Below, piece after piece: positions 40,595 to 50,170 of a DNA stretch of 64,000 nucleotides. Source of the stretch: Serripes groenlandicus. Lineage: Eukaryota > Mollusca > Bivalvia > Cardiida > Cardiidae. Below the pieces are notes generated by a model. The model was not told where the DNA came from and searched no databases. It worked only from the letters and a program-made list of their open reading frames with translations. Positions within the stretch are counted from its first letter, which is position 1. Each line of letters begins with the position of its first letter. The stretch is taken from the NCBI GenBank assembly GCA_031761405.1, contig JASEVX010000006.1, forward strand, positions 28,529,627 to 28,593,626. Direction: 5' to 3'. The position numbers were made by a program, and so were the translations under genes.

Positions 40595-42858
40595 CGGTAA
40601 GCTCAGTTATTTCAAAATGATAGGGGAGTGGGGGTATACTTAGTTAAACAATATGATGGGGGTACACTCATACATAGCCTAATGTTTTGGGTATACTCAG
40701 TTATAACAAAGTGATAGGGAAAAGTGATGAGAGTATGCTCCGTTATTACAAAGTGATAGAGGTAATGCTCAGTTATTACAAAATGATGAGAGTATGCTCA
40801 GTTATTACAAAGTGATAGAGATAATGCTCAGTTATTACAAAGTGATAGACGTAATGCTCAGTTATTACAAAGTGATAAAAGTATGCTCAGTTTTATTACA
40901 CAGTGATAGAGGTAAAACTCAGTTATTACAAAGTGATGAAAGTATGCTCAGTTATAACAAAGTGATATAGGTAATACTCAGTTATTACAAAGTGATGAAA
41001 GTATGCTCAGTTACTACAAAGTGGTGAGAGTATGCTCAGTTATTACAAAAGTGATAAAGGTAATACTCAGATATTACAAAGTTATAAGAGTATGCTCAGT
41101 TATTACACAGTGATAGAGATAATACTCAATTATTACATAGTGAAAGAGGTAATGCTCAGTTATTACAAAGTTATAAGAGTATGCTCAGTTATTACAACGT
41201 GATAGGGACAATTCTCAGTTATTTCAAAAATGATGAGAGTATGCTCAGTTTTATAACAAAGTGATTAGAGTATGCTCAGTTATTACAAACATATGAAAGT
41301 ATGCTCAGTTTTATTACAAAGTGATAGAGGTAATACTCAGTTATTACAAAGTGATAGAGTTAATGCTCAGTTATCACAAAATGATAGAGGTAATGCTCAG
41401 TTATTACAAAGTGATGCAAGTATGCTCATTTATTACAAAGTGATGAGAGTATGCTCAGTTATTACAAAATGATAGAGGTAATGCGCAGTAATTACAAAAT
41501 AATGAAAGTATGCTCAGTTTTATTACAAAGTGATAGAGGTAATACTCAGTTATTACAAAGTGATAGAGTTAATGCTCAGTTATTACAAAATGATAGAGGT
41601 AATACTCAGTTATTACAAAGTGATAGAGGTAATGCTCAGTTATTACAAAATGATGAAAGTATGCTCAGTTATTACAAAGTGGTGGGGGGTAATGCTCAGT
41701 TATTACAAAATGATGAGAGTATGCTCAGTTATTACAAAGTGGTGGGGGGTAATGCTCAGTCATTACAAAGTTAGGGTATGCTCAGTTGTTACAAAATGAT
41801 GTGAGTATGATCAGTTATTACACAGTGGTGTGAGTATGCTCAGTTATTACAAAGTGGTGGGGGTAATGCTCAGTTATTACAAAATGATGTGAGTATGCTC
41901 AGTTGTTACAAAATTATGTGAGTATGATCAGTTATTACAAAGTGATAGAGGTAATGCTCAGTTATTACTAAGTGATAGAGGTAATGCTCAGTTATTACTA
42001 AGTGATAGAGGTAATGCTCAGTTATTACTAAGTGATAGAAGTAATGCTCAGTTATTACTAAGTGATAGAAGTAATGCTCAGTTATTACTAAGTGATAGAG
42101 GTAATGCTCAGTTATTACTAAGTGATAGAGGTAATGCTCAGTTATTACTAAGTGATAGAGGTAATGCTCAGTTATTACTAAGTGATAGAGGTAATGCTCA
42201 GTTATTACAAAATGATGAAAGTATGCTCAGTTATTACAAAGTGGTGGGGGGTAATGCTCAGTTATTACAAAATGATGAGAGTATGCTCAGTTATTACAAA
42301 GTGGTGGGGGGTAATGCTCAGTTATTACAAAGTTAGGGTATGCTCAGTTGTTACAAAATGATGTGAGTATGATCAGTTATTACACAGTGGTGTGAGTATG
42401 CTCAGTTATTACAAAGTGGTGGGGGTAATGCTCAGTTATTACAAAATGATGTGAGTATGCTCAGTTGTTACAACATTATGTGAGTATGATCAGTTATTAC
42501 AAAGTGATAGAGGTAATGCTCAGTTATTACTAAGTGATAGAGGTAATGCTCAGTTATTACTAAGTGATAGAGGTAATGCTCAGTTATTACTAAGTGATAG
42601 AAGTAATGCTCAGTTATTACTAAGTGATAGAAGTAATGCTCAGTTATTACTAAGTGATAGAGGTAATGCTCAGTTATTACTAAGTGATAGAGGTAATGCT
42701 CAGTTATTACTAAGTGATAGAGGTAATGCTCAGTTATTACTAAGTGATAGAGGTAATGCTCAGTTATTTCAAAGTGATAGGGTTAATGCTCAGTTATTAC
42801 AAATTAATTAAGGTATGGTTACTTATTACAAAGTGATGAGAGTATGCTCAGTTATCTC
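40595..42858. repeat. 2.2-kb satellite of 30-bp units, about 75 units
   Basis: The unit is GTAATGCTCAGTTATTACAA + agtgatagag, with variants gtatgctcag, aaatgatg(a)a(a/g), gtggtgggg and ttactaag. Several units are 27, 28 or 32 bp. At 41941-42199 the ttactaag variant repeats at exactly 30 bp, nearly invariant. Positions 41641-42202 and 42203-42764 form a 562-bp higher-order pair. Plus-strand frames of 66-107 codons come from the 10-codon period. No interspersed unique spacers, so it is not a CRISPR-like array. Confidence 0.95.
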
Positions 42859-43320
42859 CTTTATATACACTGTTTTCAACTGTTTTCACTTACTTTTGTT
42901 TACAGATATTTGCAATATTTTTGACCACATGATTTTAAACTCATCTCCTGTAATCATGTTACATGTATATGCGAGTACGTAATGATTGTACTTCACAAAA
43001 GGCATAATAAGCGTATGGCTGCCGTTAATAACAATAAACAAAACGAACACCAGCATTGAATACAAATGTTGTATATGTCGTTAGGAACTGCAAAAAGGAA
43101 GGGATTTGGATTTGAATGCTTACGAGACAAAATACATTGATGGATAAAATCCAAATATATAAAACTGCATCTTTTGACAAAATATATTTTTAAAACAAAA
43201 TCAAAGTAATTAGATACCATTTTTAGTAGTAAACAATAATATAGTAATTTAATGTTTTGTTAAATTACCTGTGGCAATTGTTTACACATTAATGCGTAGA
43301 TAAATAACAGGACTGCTTAT
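42859..43320. other. Unassigned AT-rich sequence
   Basis: tttatatacactgttttcaa and ctcatctcctgtaatcatgt near 42860-42970 look like eroded MITE-A inner parts. Otherwise nothing recognised. Confidence 0.35.
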
Positions 43321-43321
43321 A

Positions 43322-43480
43322 ATTTGAGCCGTTCCACGAGAAAACCAACATTATGGACTTTGCGTAATATATCGACCCAGATCAGCCTGCGCAGTCCGCG
43401 TAGGCTAATCCGGGCCGACACATTCCGTTATAGGTAGATAGAGGTATAGAGTAATGATTTCTGAAACAGAAAATCGTGGG
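43322..43480. mobile_element. MITE-B, right half missing
   Basis: TTGAGCCGTTCCACGAGAAA, accaacattatggactttgc, gatcagcctgcgcagtccgc, ggctaatccgggccgacaca, then agtaatgatttctgaaacag and aaaatcgtggg. It stops in the middle, so one terminus is absent. Confidence 0.75.
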
Positions 43481-43782
43481 ATCATTTCAATTCTTTTAAA
43501 ACAATTTAGCGGTTATGGAATTGTTTGTTTAAGTTAGATTCCCACAGTCGAAATTGTAATAACACAAAACGAATTACTTGTAACAAACATAACACCTTAA
43601 CCCCGTTTCAAGACGGTATTTTAGAATGGACGTATCCAGTTTTGCATTTCAGAAGATTACATAGCCTATTTTAAGGTAAATCACGATACAGATGTTGAGT
43701 TGGGGCAGACACTAGTATAGAGCTGGTCTAAATGGCGTAGATGCGACGATCATTCTGGCCCTTTCTGCAGAAGTCTTCATTA
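43481..43782. other. Unassigned sequence
   Basis: No feature recognised. Confidence 0.35.
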
Positions 43783-44006
43783 TTAACCCTTTCCCTCATA
43801 TAGACGCTTTCTGAGGCCTCTGCAGCAGACGGCTTTTTGAAAACATAGTGACAGAAGAAGAAATTGCTAAAAACGAGCAATTTCTCCTTTTGCCACAATG
43901 TTTTCCATTTTTAGTCATAGGTTATCCATTCAATTATAGAGATTTTCCAATTTTTGGCAAAGTATGTTCAAAGTCGTCTGCAGCAGAATTGCAGGGAAAC
44001 GGTTAA
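43783..44006 (+). mobile_element. MITE-A copy flanked by TTAA
   Basis: TTAACCCTTTCCCTCATATA to ttgcagggaaacggTTAA; centre aattgctaaaaacgagcaat. The right arm has lost about 6 bp (ttgtcgtatg reduced to ttg). A 115-codon antisense frame crosses this and the next element. Confidence 0.85.
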
Positions 44007-44162
44007 AACATTGAGGCAAAGTTAAAAAATGTTCATTTCTTCGTTTAACCGTATCGAAAAGAAAAACTAGTGCATTTTCGTTAATAGAGATTTTCCATAA
44101 TTGTGCTAGTAGATGTTTCAAATACGTCACCTGAAGATGTGTTGCATGTGGGTTAAGGATAA
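44003..44162. mobile_element. Degraded MITE-A sharing TTAA with its neighbour
   Basis: ttaaaacattgaggcaaagt, tttcgttaatagagattttc, gtagatgtttcaaatacgtc, gatgtgttgcatgtgggtta. The left terminal arm is missing and the right is diverged. It starts at the same TTAA that ends the 43783 copy. Confidence 0.5.
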
Positions 44163-44283
44163 ACGTTGATGAATTTGACAGAATGTTTTGTGGACCGTTT
44201 TCGTCTCTAACCATTTCCAACATGTATATATACATAAGGTCTACTGCATACGACTTGAAGATCTTTAAAGTATCCATAACAGC

Positions 44284-44452
44284 GGGTTTGCGATTGATTG
44301 TTTGGTGTTTTACGCCGCTTTCTAGTACTAACGGTCCGTTTATACTGACATTAGTCGTAACGCTTTCACCGCAATCCTGAGCACCAAGGAAGGCATCGAA
44401 CCCACGACATCGGCATCCGATGCGGACGCTCGACCACTACACTGATAAACAA
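44284..44452 (-). mobile_element. SINE-2 with tRNA-like head, minus strand
   Basis: gattgattgtttggtgtttt, acgccgctttctagtactaa, gtccgtttatactgacatta, gtcgtaacgctttcaccgca, then the head gcatcgaacccacgacatcg (reverse of GGGTTCGATGC), atgcggacgctcgaccacta and cactgat. About 45 bp shorter in the body than the 60330 copy. Confidence 0.75.
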
Positions 44453-44457
44453 ATTAT

Positions 44458-45105
44458 TTAATGATTGAAGTTTAAAACCGTCTTTAACTGTATTTCAGTT
44501 ATATAACGGCCACCAGTTCAACTGACGTATTTCTTTCTGGTTTACTCACACCAGTACTCCACATACGAATCACTTCATGACACTGGCTACTTCCGACATA
44601 CGGGAGCGTAGCTTTGCAATAATCAATGTGTAGGCCGTCTCGTGAGAAAAATCAACATTGTGGACGCTGCGTAAAGTATCGACCCGGATCAGCCTAAGCA
44701 TGCCACACAGGCCTACCCGGAGACACTTTTCGCCTCTTGTGGATTTTCTGTTTCAGGAATCACTACTCTATACATCTCTCCCCCTAAGACGGAATGTGTC
44801 GGCCGGATCAGTCTGCGCGGACAGCGCAGGCTGATCTGGTCGATACATTACGCAGATGTCTATCGCCGCAGCTACATTTTGGGGTATTTTGAGAAAAGAT
44901 GTGTAGGCACGTGCCTACAGTGCCTAAAGGGAGCTACGCCTCTGACATAGACTATTTAGCCCAACGGTGGATGATGAATGACGCATTTCACAATGACGTT
45001 AAATCAATCACAAGAAAGAATGAAAGGCCGAATCGGGATTCTAACCCATGACCCCCATGGATTGATAGCTTCCGTAATTAGCGACCGAGCTATAGGGGCT
45101 CGTCC
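44458..45105 (-). mobile_element. SINE-1 split by a nested insertion
   Basis: The 3' part at 44458-44600 is attgaagtttaaaaccgtct, cagttatataacggccacca, ccagtactccacatacgaat, gacactggctacttccgaca. The 5' part at 44944-45105 is gactatttagcccaacggtg, gatgatgaatgacgcatttc, gaatcgggattctaacccat (reverse B box), gcttccgtaattagcgaccg and agctataggggc (reverse A box). GACATA is repeated at 44595-44600 and 44944-44949 as the target duplication. Confidence 0.8.
44601..44943. mobile_element. 343-bp insertion carrying a MITE-B copy
   Basis: Edges CGGGAGCGTAGCT and AGGGAGCTACGCCT are roughly inverted around GCGTAGCT. Within it, MITE-B covers about 44632-44862: ggccgtctcgtgagaaaaat, gtggacgctgcgtaaagtat, ctgtttcaggaatcactact, cgcaggctgatctggtcgat. 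A small palindrome gtaggcacgtgcctac is at 44910-44925. Either MITE-B entered a larger inverted-repeat element or the two moved together. Confidence 0.65.
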
Positions 45106-45425
45106 GGATATCCTAAGAGATAGTGTGAGTAAAATTCGAGTTTGCATCCACTTATCCATGTCTCTGCCTGATAGCAACTGTTCTGTGGTTTTTTAGTCGC
45201 CACAAGCTACTAAAACCATCAAAAGTATGCAGTCATCAAAACGGTACAACGTTGCTGACTTGTCATAAACAACGGTTTCTCCCCCTCGTTATGGCTAGCT
45301 TTACAACTTTGATGTGTTACATCCTCTTCTTATCTTAATTAATCGTGTAAATAATTTATCACTGACGGACTATTTTTATTTTGTTCAGACACTGTTGGGT
45401 ATTATTACGCCAGTAATGTAATACG
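45106..45425. other. Unassigned sequence
   Basis: No family recognised. Confidence 0.35.
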
Positions 45426-45692
45426 TTGGAATGTATGTCATAGATTTATGCGTTGTTAGGGCATTTGTTGATTGATTGACTGATTGGAGTGTAGCGCGGT
45501 TTCAAAAGATAGAATAGTTATATCACGGCGAAAAGTTCACAGGTTGTGTGTATACCACGTGACTTTTGACGTCATATTTGCATGGTTGCTCTTGATAAGA
45601 ATGTAAAAACAATGGTAACTTTTTCATTTTGTCACCCTTTTTAATGAAACATGGCGCAGTCTACGCCGCTTACAATGTCCTTTCTCCGGTTG

Positions 45693-45868
45693 TACAGGAG
45701 TTTGATTGGTGGTCTAGTTTTTTCAAACACTTCGACGAACCTATTCTCAAAATCCAGTTTTGATAATGCTCCGGCTGTCGGCGATATTAATACATTTTGA
45801 GAAAAAGGTTCATCTAAGTGTTTGAAGAAACTAAAACCACTTATCAAACTCCGTTGAAAAAACCGGAG
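45693..45868. repeat. ~175-bp inverted repeat
   Basis: ctccggttgtacaggagttt, gattggtggtctagtttttt, caaacacttcgacgaacc form one arm. ggttcatctaagtgtttgaa, gaaactaaaaccacttatca, aactccgttgaaaaaaccgg form the other. The centre is cggctgtcggcgatattaat. The arms differ at several positions, so it is old. Confidence 0.8.
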
Positions 45869-45948
45869 TTATAATCTATTACTTATTATTTATTACTTGT
45901 ACTTTATAACTTATTTTTCATCATATAGAAACCGATTTGAATATCGAT

Positions 45949-46229
45949 TTGATGGATTGGGGTTTAACGCCGTTTTTAACAATTTCTCAGTTATATTACG
46001 GCGGCCAGTTCACCTACTCATGCATTTCCTGGTTTTCTCACACCAGTACTCCACACAACAATCTTCCCAAGCAACTGGCTGCTTTTCCACATAGACTTAG
46101 CCCATTGGTGGAAGACGAATGACGCATGTCGCATTGACCTTTGTCAATCGTCGGAAAGAAAGTTGGCCGAGCCGGGATTCGAACTCACAACCCCTGGATT
46201 GACAGCTCGCGTCGTTACCGACTGCGAAT
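45949..46229 (-). mobile_element. SINE-1, near full length, minus strand (family reference)
   Basis: Order on the plus strand: attggggtttaacgccgttt, aacaatttctcagttatatt, cggcggccagttcacctact, accagtactccacacaacaa, ccaagcaactggctgctttt, agcccattggtggaagacga, ggccgagccgggattcgaac (reverse B box GTTCGAATCCC), then tgacagctcgcgtcgttacc and gactg. It is interrupted just before the A box by cgaatatcgatttg. Transcription would run on the minus strand from an internal pol III promoter. Confidence 0.85.
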
Positions 46230-46266
46230 ATCGATTTGAACATCAAGCCAGGTCGATATTCGGGAT

Positions 46267-46968
46267 TATGGTGATTATGTAGCTACGCGAATATCGATAA
46301 GAATATCTAGCCAGGTCGATATTCGGGAAAACGTAGATTCCGCCTTTAGAAGGGCAAATACCGATATGAATCTCTATTTGAATATGGAGCCAGATCGATA
46401 TCCCTGAAAACGGTTATTGCGTCATTAAATCATAAGTAATAAATATTAAGATATTAATTATAAATAATAAGTAACAATTTATAAGTTATAAGTTATAAAT
46501 TATAAGTTATAAGTTATAAATTATAAGTTATAAATTATAAGTTATAAATTATAAGTTATAAGTTATAAATTATAAGTTATAAATTATAAATTATAAGTTA
46601 TAAATTATAACTAAACAGTTAAATATCATAAGTAATAAGTTAAAAATTACAATGACATGAGAGGGAAGATCCGCGTAAGGAATAATTATGTTACTGTCTG
46701 CTCCAAATATATATTTATCACATGACAGTACTTGTATCCGATCTAATATACCCATTGCCTATTTCTTTATATGTAACGTGTGTAATATAATACGACCGAA
46801 TCACTATTTTTGTATTCATCCGCGAATGTTTACAAAATGGCTGAGAACGTGTATCCTGTAAACACAAACGTGTGAGCATAAGTTATAAATCATAAGTTAT
46901 AACAAATAAATTAAAAGTAATAAGTAATAGTTTATAACAAACAAATAATAAGTAACAAATGTCCCTCC
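46267..46968. repeat. Segmental duplication, left copy
   Basis: Shares with 48346-48872, in order: attatggtgattatgtagct, acgcgaatatcgataagaat, atggagccag.tcgatatccc, ggttattgcgtcattaaatc, an ATAAGT tract, ccgatctaatatacccattg, ttatatgtaacgtgtgtaat, aatgtttacaaaatggctga, gaacgtgtatcctgtaaaca and caaatgtccctcc. The left copy is longer by about 150 bp. Identity is high, so the duplication is recent. Confidence 0.85.
46478..46645. repeat. ATAAGTTATAAATT tract
   Basis: Irregular mixture of ATAAGTT and ATAAATT 7-bp units, about 20 of them, at 46478-46615. The same tract is at 48500-48605 in the duplicated copy. Only A/T plus regularly spaced G. Confidence 0.85.
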
Positions 46969-46969
46969 T

Positions 46970-47143
46970 TCCAAGCAACTAGCTGCTTTTCCACATAGAC
47001 TTAGCCCATTGGTGGAAGACGAATGACGCATGTCGCATTAACTTTCGTCAATCGTCGGAAAGAAAGTTGGCCGAGCCGGGATTCGAACTCACAACCCCTG
47101 GATTGACAGCCCGCGTCGCTACCGACTGAGCTAGCGGGCCCGG
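46970..47143 (-). mobile_element. SINE-1 5' half with complete tRNA-like head, minus strand
   Basis: caagcaactagctgcttttc, agcccattggtggaagacga, ggccgagccgggattcgaac, tggattgacagcccgcgtcg, ctaccgactgagctagcggg + ccc. Read on the minus strand the head starts GGGCCCGCTAGCTCAGTCGG (A box), with B box GTTCGAATCCC. The 3' half is missing. Confidence 0.85.
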
Positions 47144-47185
47144 CAAATATCGATTTGAACATCAAGCCTGGTTGATATTATACAA

Positions 47186-47322
47186 TTATGGACTTTTCAG
47201 CTGTTATACATGATGTGATATGCACCAAAAAAATCATTATTGACCGAGGCGATAGCCGAGGTCAATAATGATTTTTTTGGTGCATATCAACATCATGTAT
47301 AACAGCTGAAAAGTCCATAACT
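47186..47322. repeat. ~135-bp hairpin, nearly perfect
   Basis: TTATGGACTTTTCAGCTGTT, atacatgatgtgatatgcac, caaaaaaatcattattgacc is mirrored by ggtcaataatgatttttttg, gtgcatatcaacatcatgta, taacagctgaaaagtccata. The centre is gaggcgatagccga. Only about two differences separate the arms (one base in gtga/tcaac), so the element is young. Confidence 0.9.
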
Positions 47323-47427
47323 GTTTTATTATATAACCCTTAATTTATCATATTGTTTTGATATTAATCAACTGAAAAGAAAACAGAGGACCACTCAAGG
47401 AACATTTCTGCTGTATGTTGTATATAT

Positions 47428-47582
47428 AGGATCTGACATGAGTTGTCATTTCATATAAAGTTTTATTAAACGAGTTCAAGATTGTTTGTTATTAAGCGAG
47501 CCTGTGGCGAGCTTAATAACAAATATCTTGGACGAGTTTAATAAAACTGTTTATGAAATGACAACGAATGTCAGATTCTTTT
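47428..47582. repeat. ~150-bp hairpin
   Basis: atctgacatgagttgtcatt, tcatataaagttttattaaa, cgagttcaagattgtttgtt, attaagc versus gcttaataacaaatatcttg, gacgagtttaataaaactgt, ttatgaaatgacaacgaatg, tcagat. The centre is gagcctgtggcga. It is followed by aatcgggtt- and gaggtca-type unique sequence. A 72-codon frame over the right arm is incidental. Confidence 0.85.
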
Positions 47583-48345
47583 TATCACATGACGAAACAC
47601 ACAAAGAAAATCGGGTTATCCAAAGCTATTTTAATTTCGTCAATAAACCGTATAACAATGCCACAAATAATTATTCCGAGGTCATATTCAGCTTAGTTTA
47701 TTAAAAGTAATAATAAATAACACTTATGAGATATTATATCTATCACATAAAGTGACTTATGAGGCGTATTTCGATAAAAATGTACTTAACGTTTACAATA
47801 TTTCTAGATGAAATTTACAGGTTTTGGCGCCAAAGTGACTAACGTATGACGTCAAAACGATGACGTGACGTCATTTTTTCCTAGTATTAGGTCATGTTAT
47901 ATTACACACGTTGTATATAAAGAAATACGTAATGGGTATATTACATGGGATACAAGCATTGTCATGTGATAAAACTTTCTGTCTCATGATAACAGTACGT
48001 TTTTGACATGATAACAGTCTAAAACGCCCGTCTAAAATGTTGGTAATGCACGTGCATGACGTCATTTAAAAAAAAATTACGTCACCGGAATGACCACTCG
48101 GAAGTTTCCGTGGTCATTCGGAACGCACCTCGGAAAATTCCGTAGCGTACGGATAAAGGCGAAGGATATTAATAGGCGGCTCGTGGGATTCCCCGGTCTT
48201 CCCCTGTTACTATTTATAAAACGGGTCAATATCAGAATAAAACGGGTCAATATCAGAAAAAAACGGTCAATATCGCTAGATATGTTTTCTAAAAAATTAA
48301 TTTTTAGCCAATGAAAAGGCGTCTATTTATAGGTTATATAATAAT
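47583..48345. other. Inner part of the composite repeat without recognised gene
   Basis: Contains gacgtcaaaacgatgacgtg + acgtcattt near 47850-47872, a cluster of overlapping TGACGTCA-like motifs. Also a threefold cgggtcaatatcagaa/cggtcaatatcg phrase at 48226-48273. No exon supported. Confidence 0.45.
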
Positions 48346-48872
48346 CGGGATTATGGTGATTATGTAGCTACGCGAATATCGATAAGAATATCTAGCCAGG
48401 TCAAATACCAATATGAATCTCAATTTGAATATGGAGCCAGGTCGATATCCCTGAAAATGGTTATTGCGTCATTAAATCATAAGTAATAAATAATAAATAA
48501 TAAGTTACAATTTATAAGTTATAAGTTGTAAATTATAAGTTATAAGTTATAAATTATAAGTTATAAATTATAAGTTATAAATTATAAGTTATAAATTATA
48601 AGTAAACAGTTATAAATCATAAGTAATAAGTTAACAATTACAATCCGATCTAATATACCCATTGCGTATTTCTTTATATGTAACGTGTGTAATATAACAC
48701 TACCGAATCACTATTTTTGATTTCATCCGCGAATGTTTACAAAATGGCTGAGAACGTGTATCCTGTAAACACAAACGTGTAAGCACAAGTTATAAATCAT
48801 AAGTTATAACAAATAAATTAAAAGTAATAAGTAATAGTTAATAACAAACAAATAATAAATTACAAATGTCCC
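48346..48872. repeat. Segmental duplication, right copy
   Basis: Right partner of 46267-46968, same orientation. It lacks the cgaatatcgatttgaacatc-type start and the block between the ATAAGT tract and ccgatctaatatacccattg is shorter. Confidence 0.85.
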
Positions 48873-49062
48873 TCCAGGGCTACCGTAGTAAGCGGCGTAG
48901 ATTGCGCCATGTTTCATTAAAAATGATGAAGAAATAAAAAAGTTACTTTTGTATTTATTTCTAAACCATTTGTGATGTCAAAGTCACGTGGTATACACGC
49001 ACTGATGTATGTCATAGATTCATACGGGGTTGGTTGATCCGCGTATAACGCCGTTTTCAACA

Positions 49063-49560
49063 GATACTTTAGTTAATCAAGTGTCAAGTATGTATTCCAG
49101 CATGGAGGCCATCGGCCAATACTATAACATATATGCATTTCTTTTTTTTGTCCAAAAGTGACTTAATAGTGGAAATGATAGTAAAATGATTTTGTATTAA
49201 ATTTCATTGAATATCATACCAAAACGTATGTTTTTATGTATACTTCAGTTGGAATGCATTCTTTAAAAGACAATGGTGCAAAGAAAAAAACTGTAACAGA
49301 TTTCAAATCATAGACAGCAATAAAATGTATCAGTTTCTAACAATATTAAATATTTTATTAAATAACCAGGACCCAATTCCACCAACCTTACTTAGTGATA
49401 AATAATTTTTAAAAACTTAAAAGCATATTTCACCGTTTTAGTTAACCTTATAAAAATGCCGCAATATTTAACTTCTAAACAAGTATTGGTTGTCAGCAAG
49501 GTACCTATTATGTCAACTTAGTCATTTAATTAAATATAAATGTGTATTTTTGACTCTTAC
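49063..49560. other. Unassigned AT-rich sequence
   Basis: No feature recognised up to the inverted-repeat element that begins at 49561. Confidence 0.35.
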
Positions 49561-50059
49561 CAGGGACGTAGATAAGAGGGATAGGCAACTCCACCTGTAC
49601 ACCTGTTAACTGGTTAAAATATCACACATAGAAATAAAATTGTCCAAATTTTCACATTTTGTAGCAAAGAAAACTTTGGCACATAAACAAAAAATACATA
49701 TTCTGAAAGCTTAACATTTCAACTAAAGTAAGAGATACAATGAATAACTGGAATTCCTTTGTATTTTGAACAATGACTGTTTTAAAAGACACAGATATTG
49801 GGATTTCTGAATTATATTATTTTTTTTCAAAAATTAATAGACTGACATTTTTCATACGGATAACATATTATATTATCAACATCTGTAATATATTAAAATA
49901 TTTTTATCTACTGCAATAGAAGAATGTTTAAACTTCCAGATTTTTTTTTTTTTATTTTCATATCTTGAATAGTCTTTGAGTTTTACTTGCTACAAATGTC
50001 GGCACGGGTGATATATTAGTATATAATTTAGTTACTTATCCCTCTTATCTACGTCCCTG
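49561..50059. mobile_element. 499-bp element with perfect 23-bp inverted ends
   Basis: CAGGGACGTAGATAAGAGGG + ata at 49561-49583 is exactly mirrored by tat + CCCTCTTATCTACGTCCCTG at 50037-50059, and the match weakly continues inward (ggcaact / agttact). The interior is AT-rich with several T runs and no frame. Left flank …ctcttac, right flank cttatac…, so a short target duplication around CTTA is possible. Perfect ends with a non-coding interior fit a non-autonomous DNA transposon; superfamily not assigned. No second copy in the window. Confidence 0.85.
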
Positions 50060-50112
50060 CTTATACACACGTGGTAAATCTGCCTTGCTTTTGTTAGATG
50101 TTAGATGTTAGA

Positions 50113-50170
50113 TAGAGTAAAACACATTATGGCAAAAGAAGAAATTGCTCGTTTCTAGAGAGTTTCTATA
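50113..50170. mobile_element. MITE-A internal fragment
   Basis: aaaacacattatggcaaaag, aagaaattgctcgtttctag, agagtttct. This is one central arm fused to the gagatttt segment of the right half. Confidence 0.5.

Larger units (their letters stand above)
45428..49062. repeat. 3.6-kb composite repeat with inverted ends
   Basis: Inverted ends: 45541-45670 (gtgtataccacgtgactttt, tttaatgaaacatggcgcag, ctacgccgcttac) and 48890-49000 (gtaagcggcgtagattgcgc, catgtttcattaaaaatga, gtcacgtggtatacac). Outside both ends, in direct orientation, lies tgtatgtcatagatt(t/c)at(g/a)cg, followed by a SINE-tail-like ttgattga..taacgccgttttcaac. Inside are two long hairpins, SINE-1 copies, ATAAGT-rich tracts and a segmental duplication, listed separately. 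No frame over 75 codons of interest. Confidence 0.75.

Noticed and set aside
41272..41799. Overlapping 66-107-codon plus frames in the 30-bp satellite
   Set aside because: All come from a 10-codon period with units of mixed length; several registers are open at once.
41941..42199. Regular 30-bp repeats as a CRISPR array
   Set aside because: Units are directly adjacent with no unique spacers, in a eukaryotic satellite context.
45641..45847. 68-codon minus frame
   Set aside because: It lies in one of the inverted-repeat hairpins of the composite block and has no motif.
46970..47143. tRNA gene at the GGGATTCGAACTC motif
   Set aside because: The A and B boxes belong to the head of SINE-1, which continues into the SINE body and is seen in several copies; no clean cloverleaf was established.
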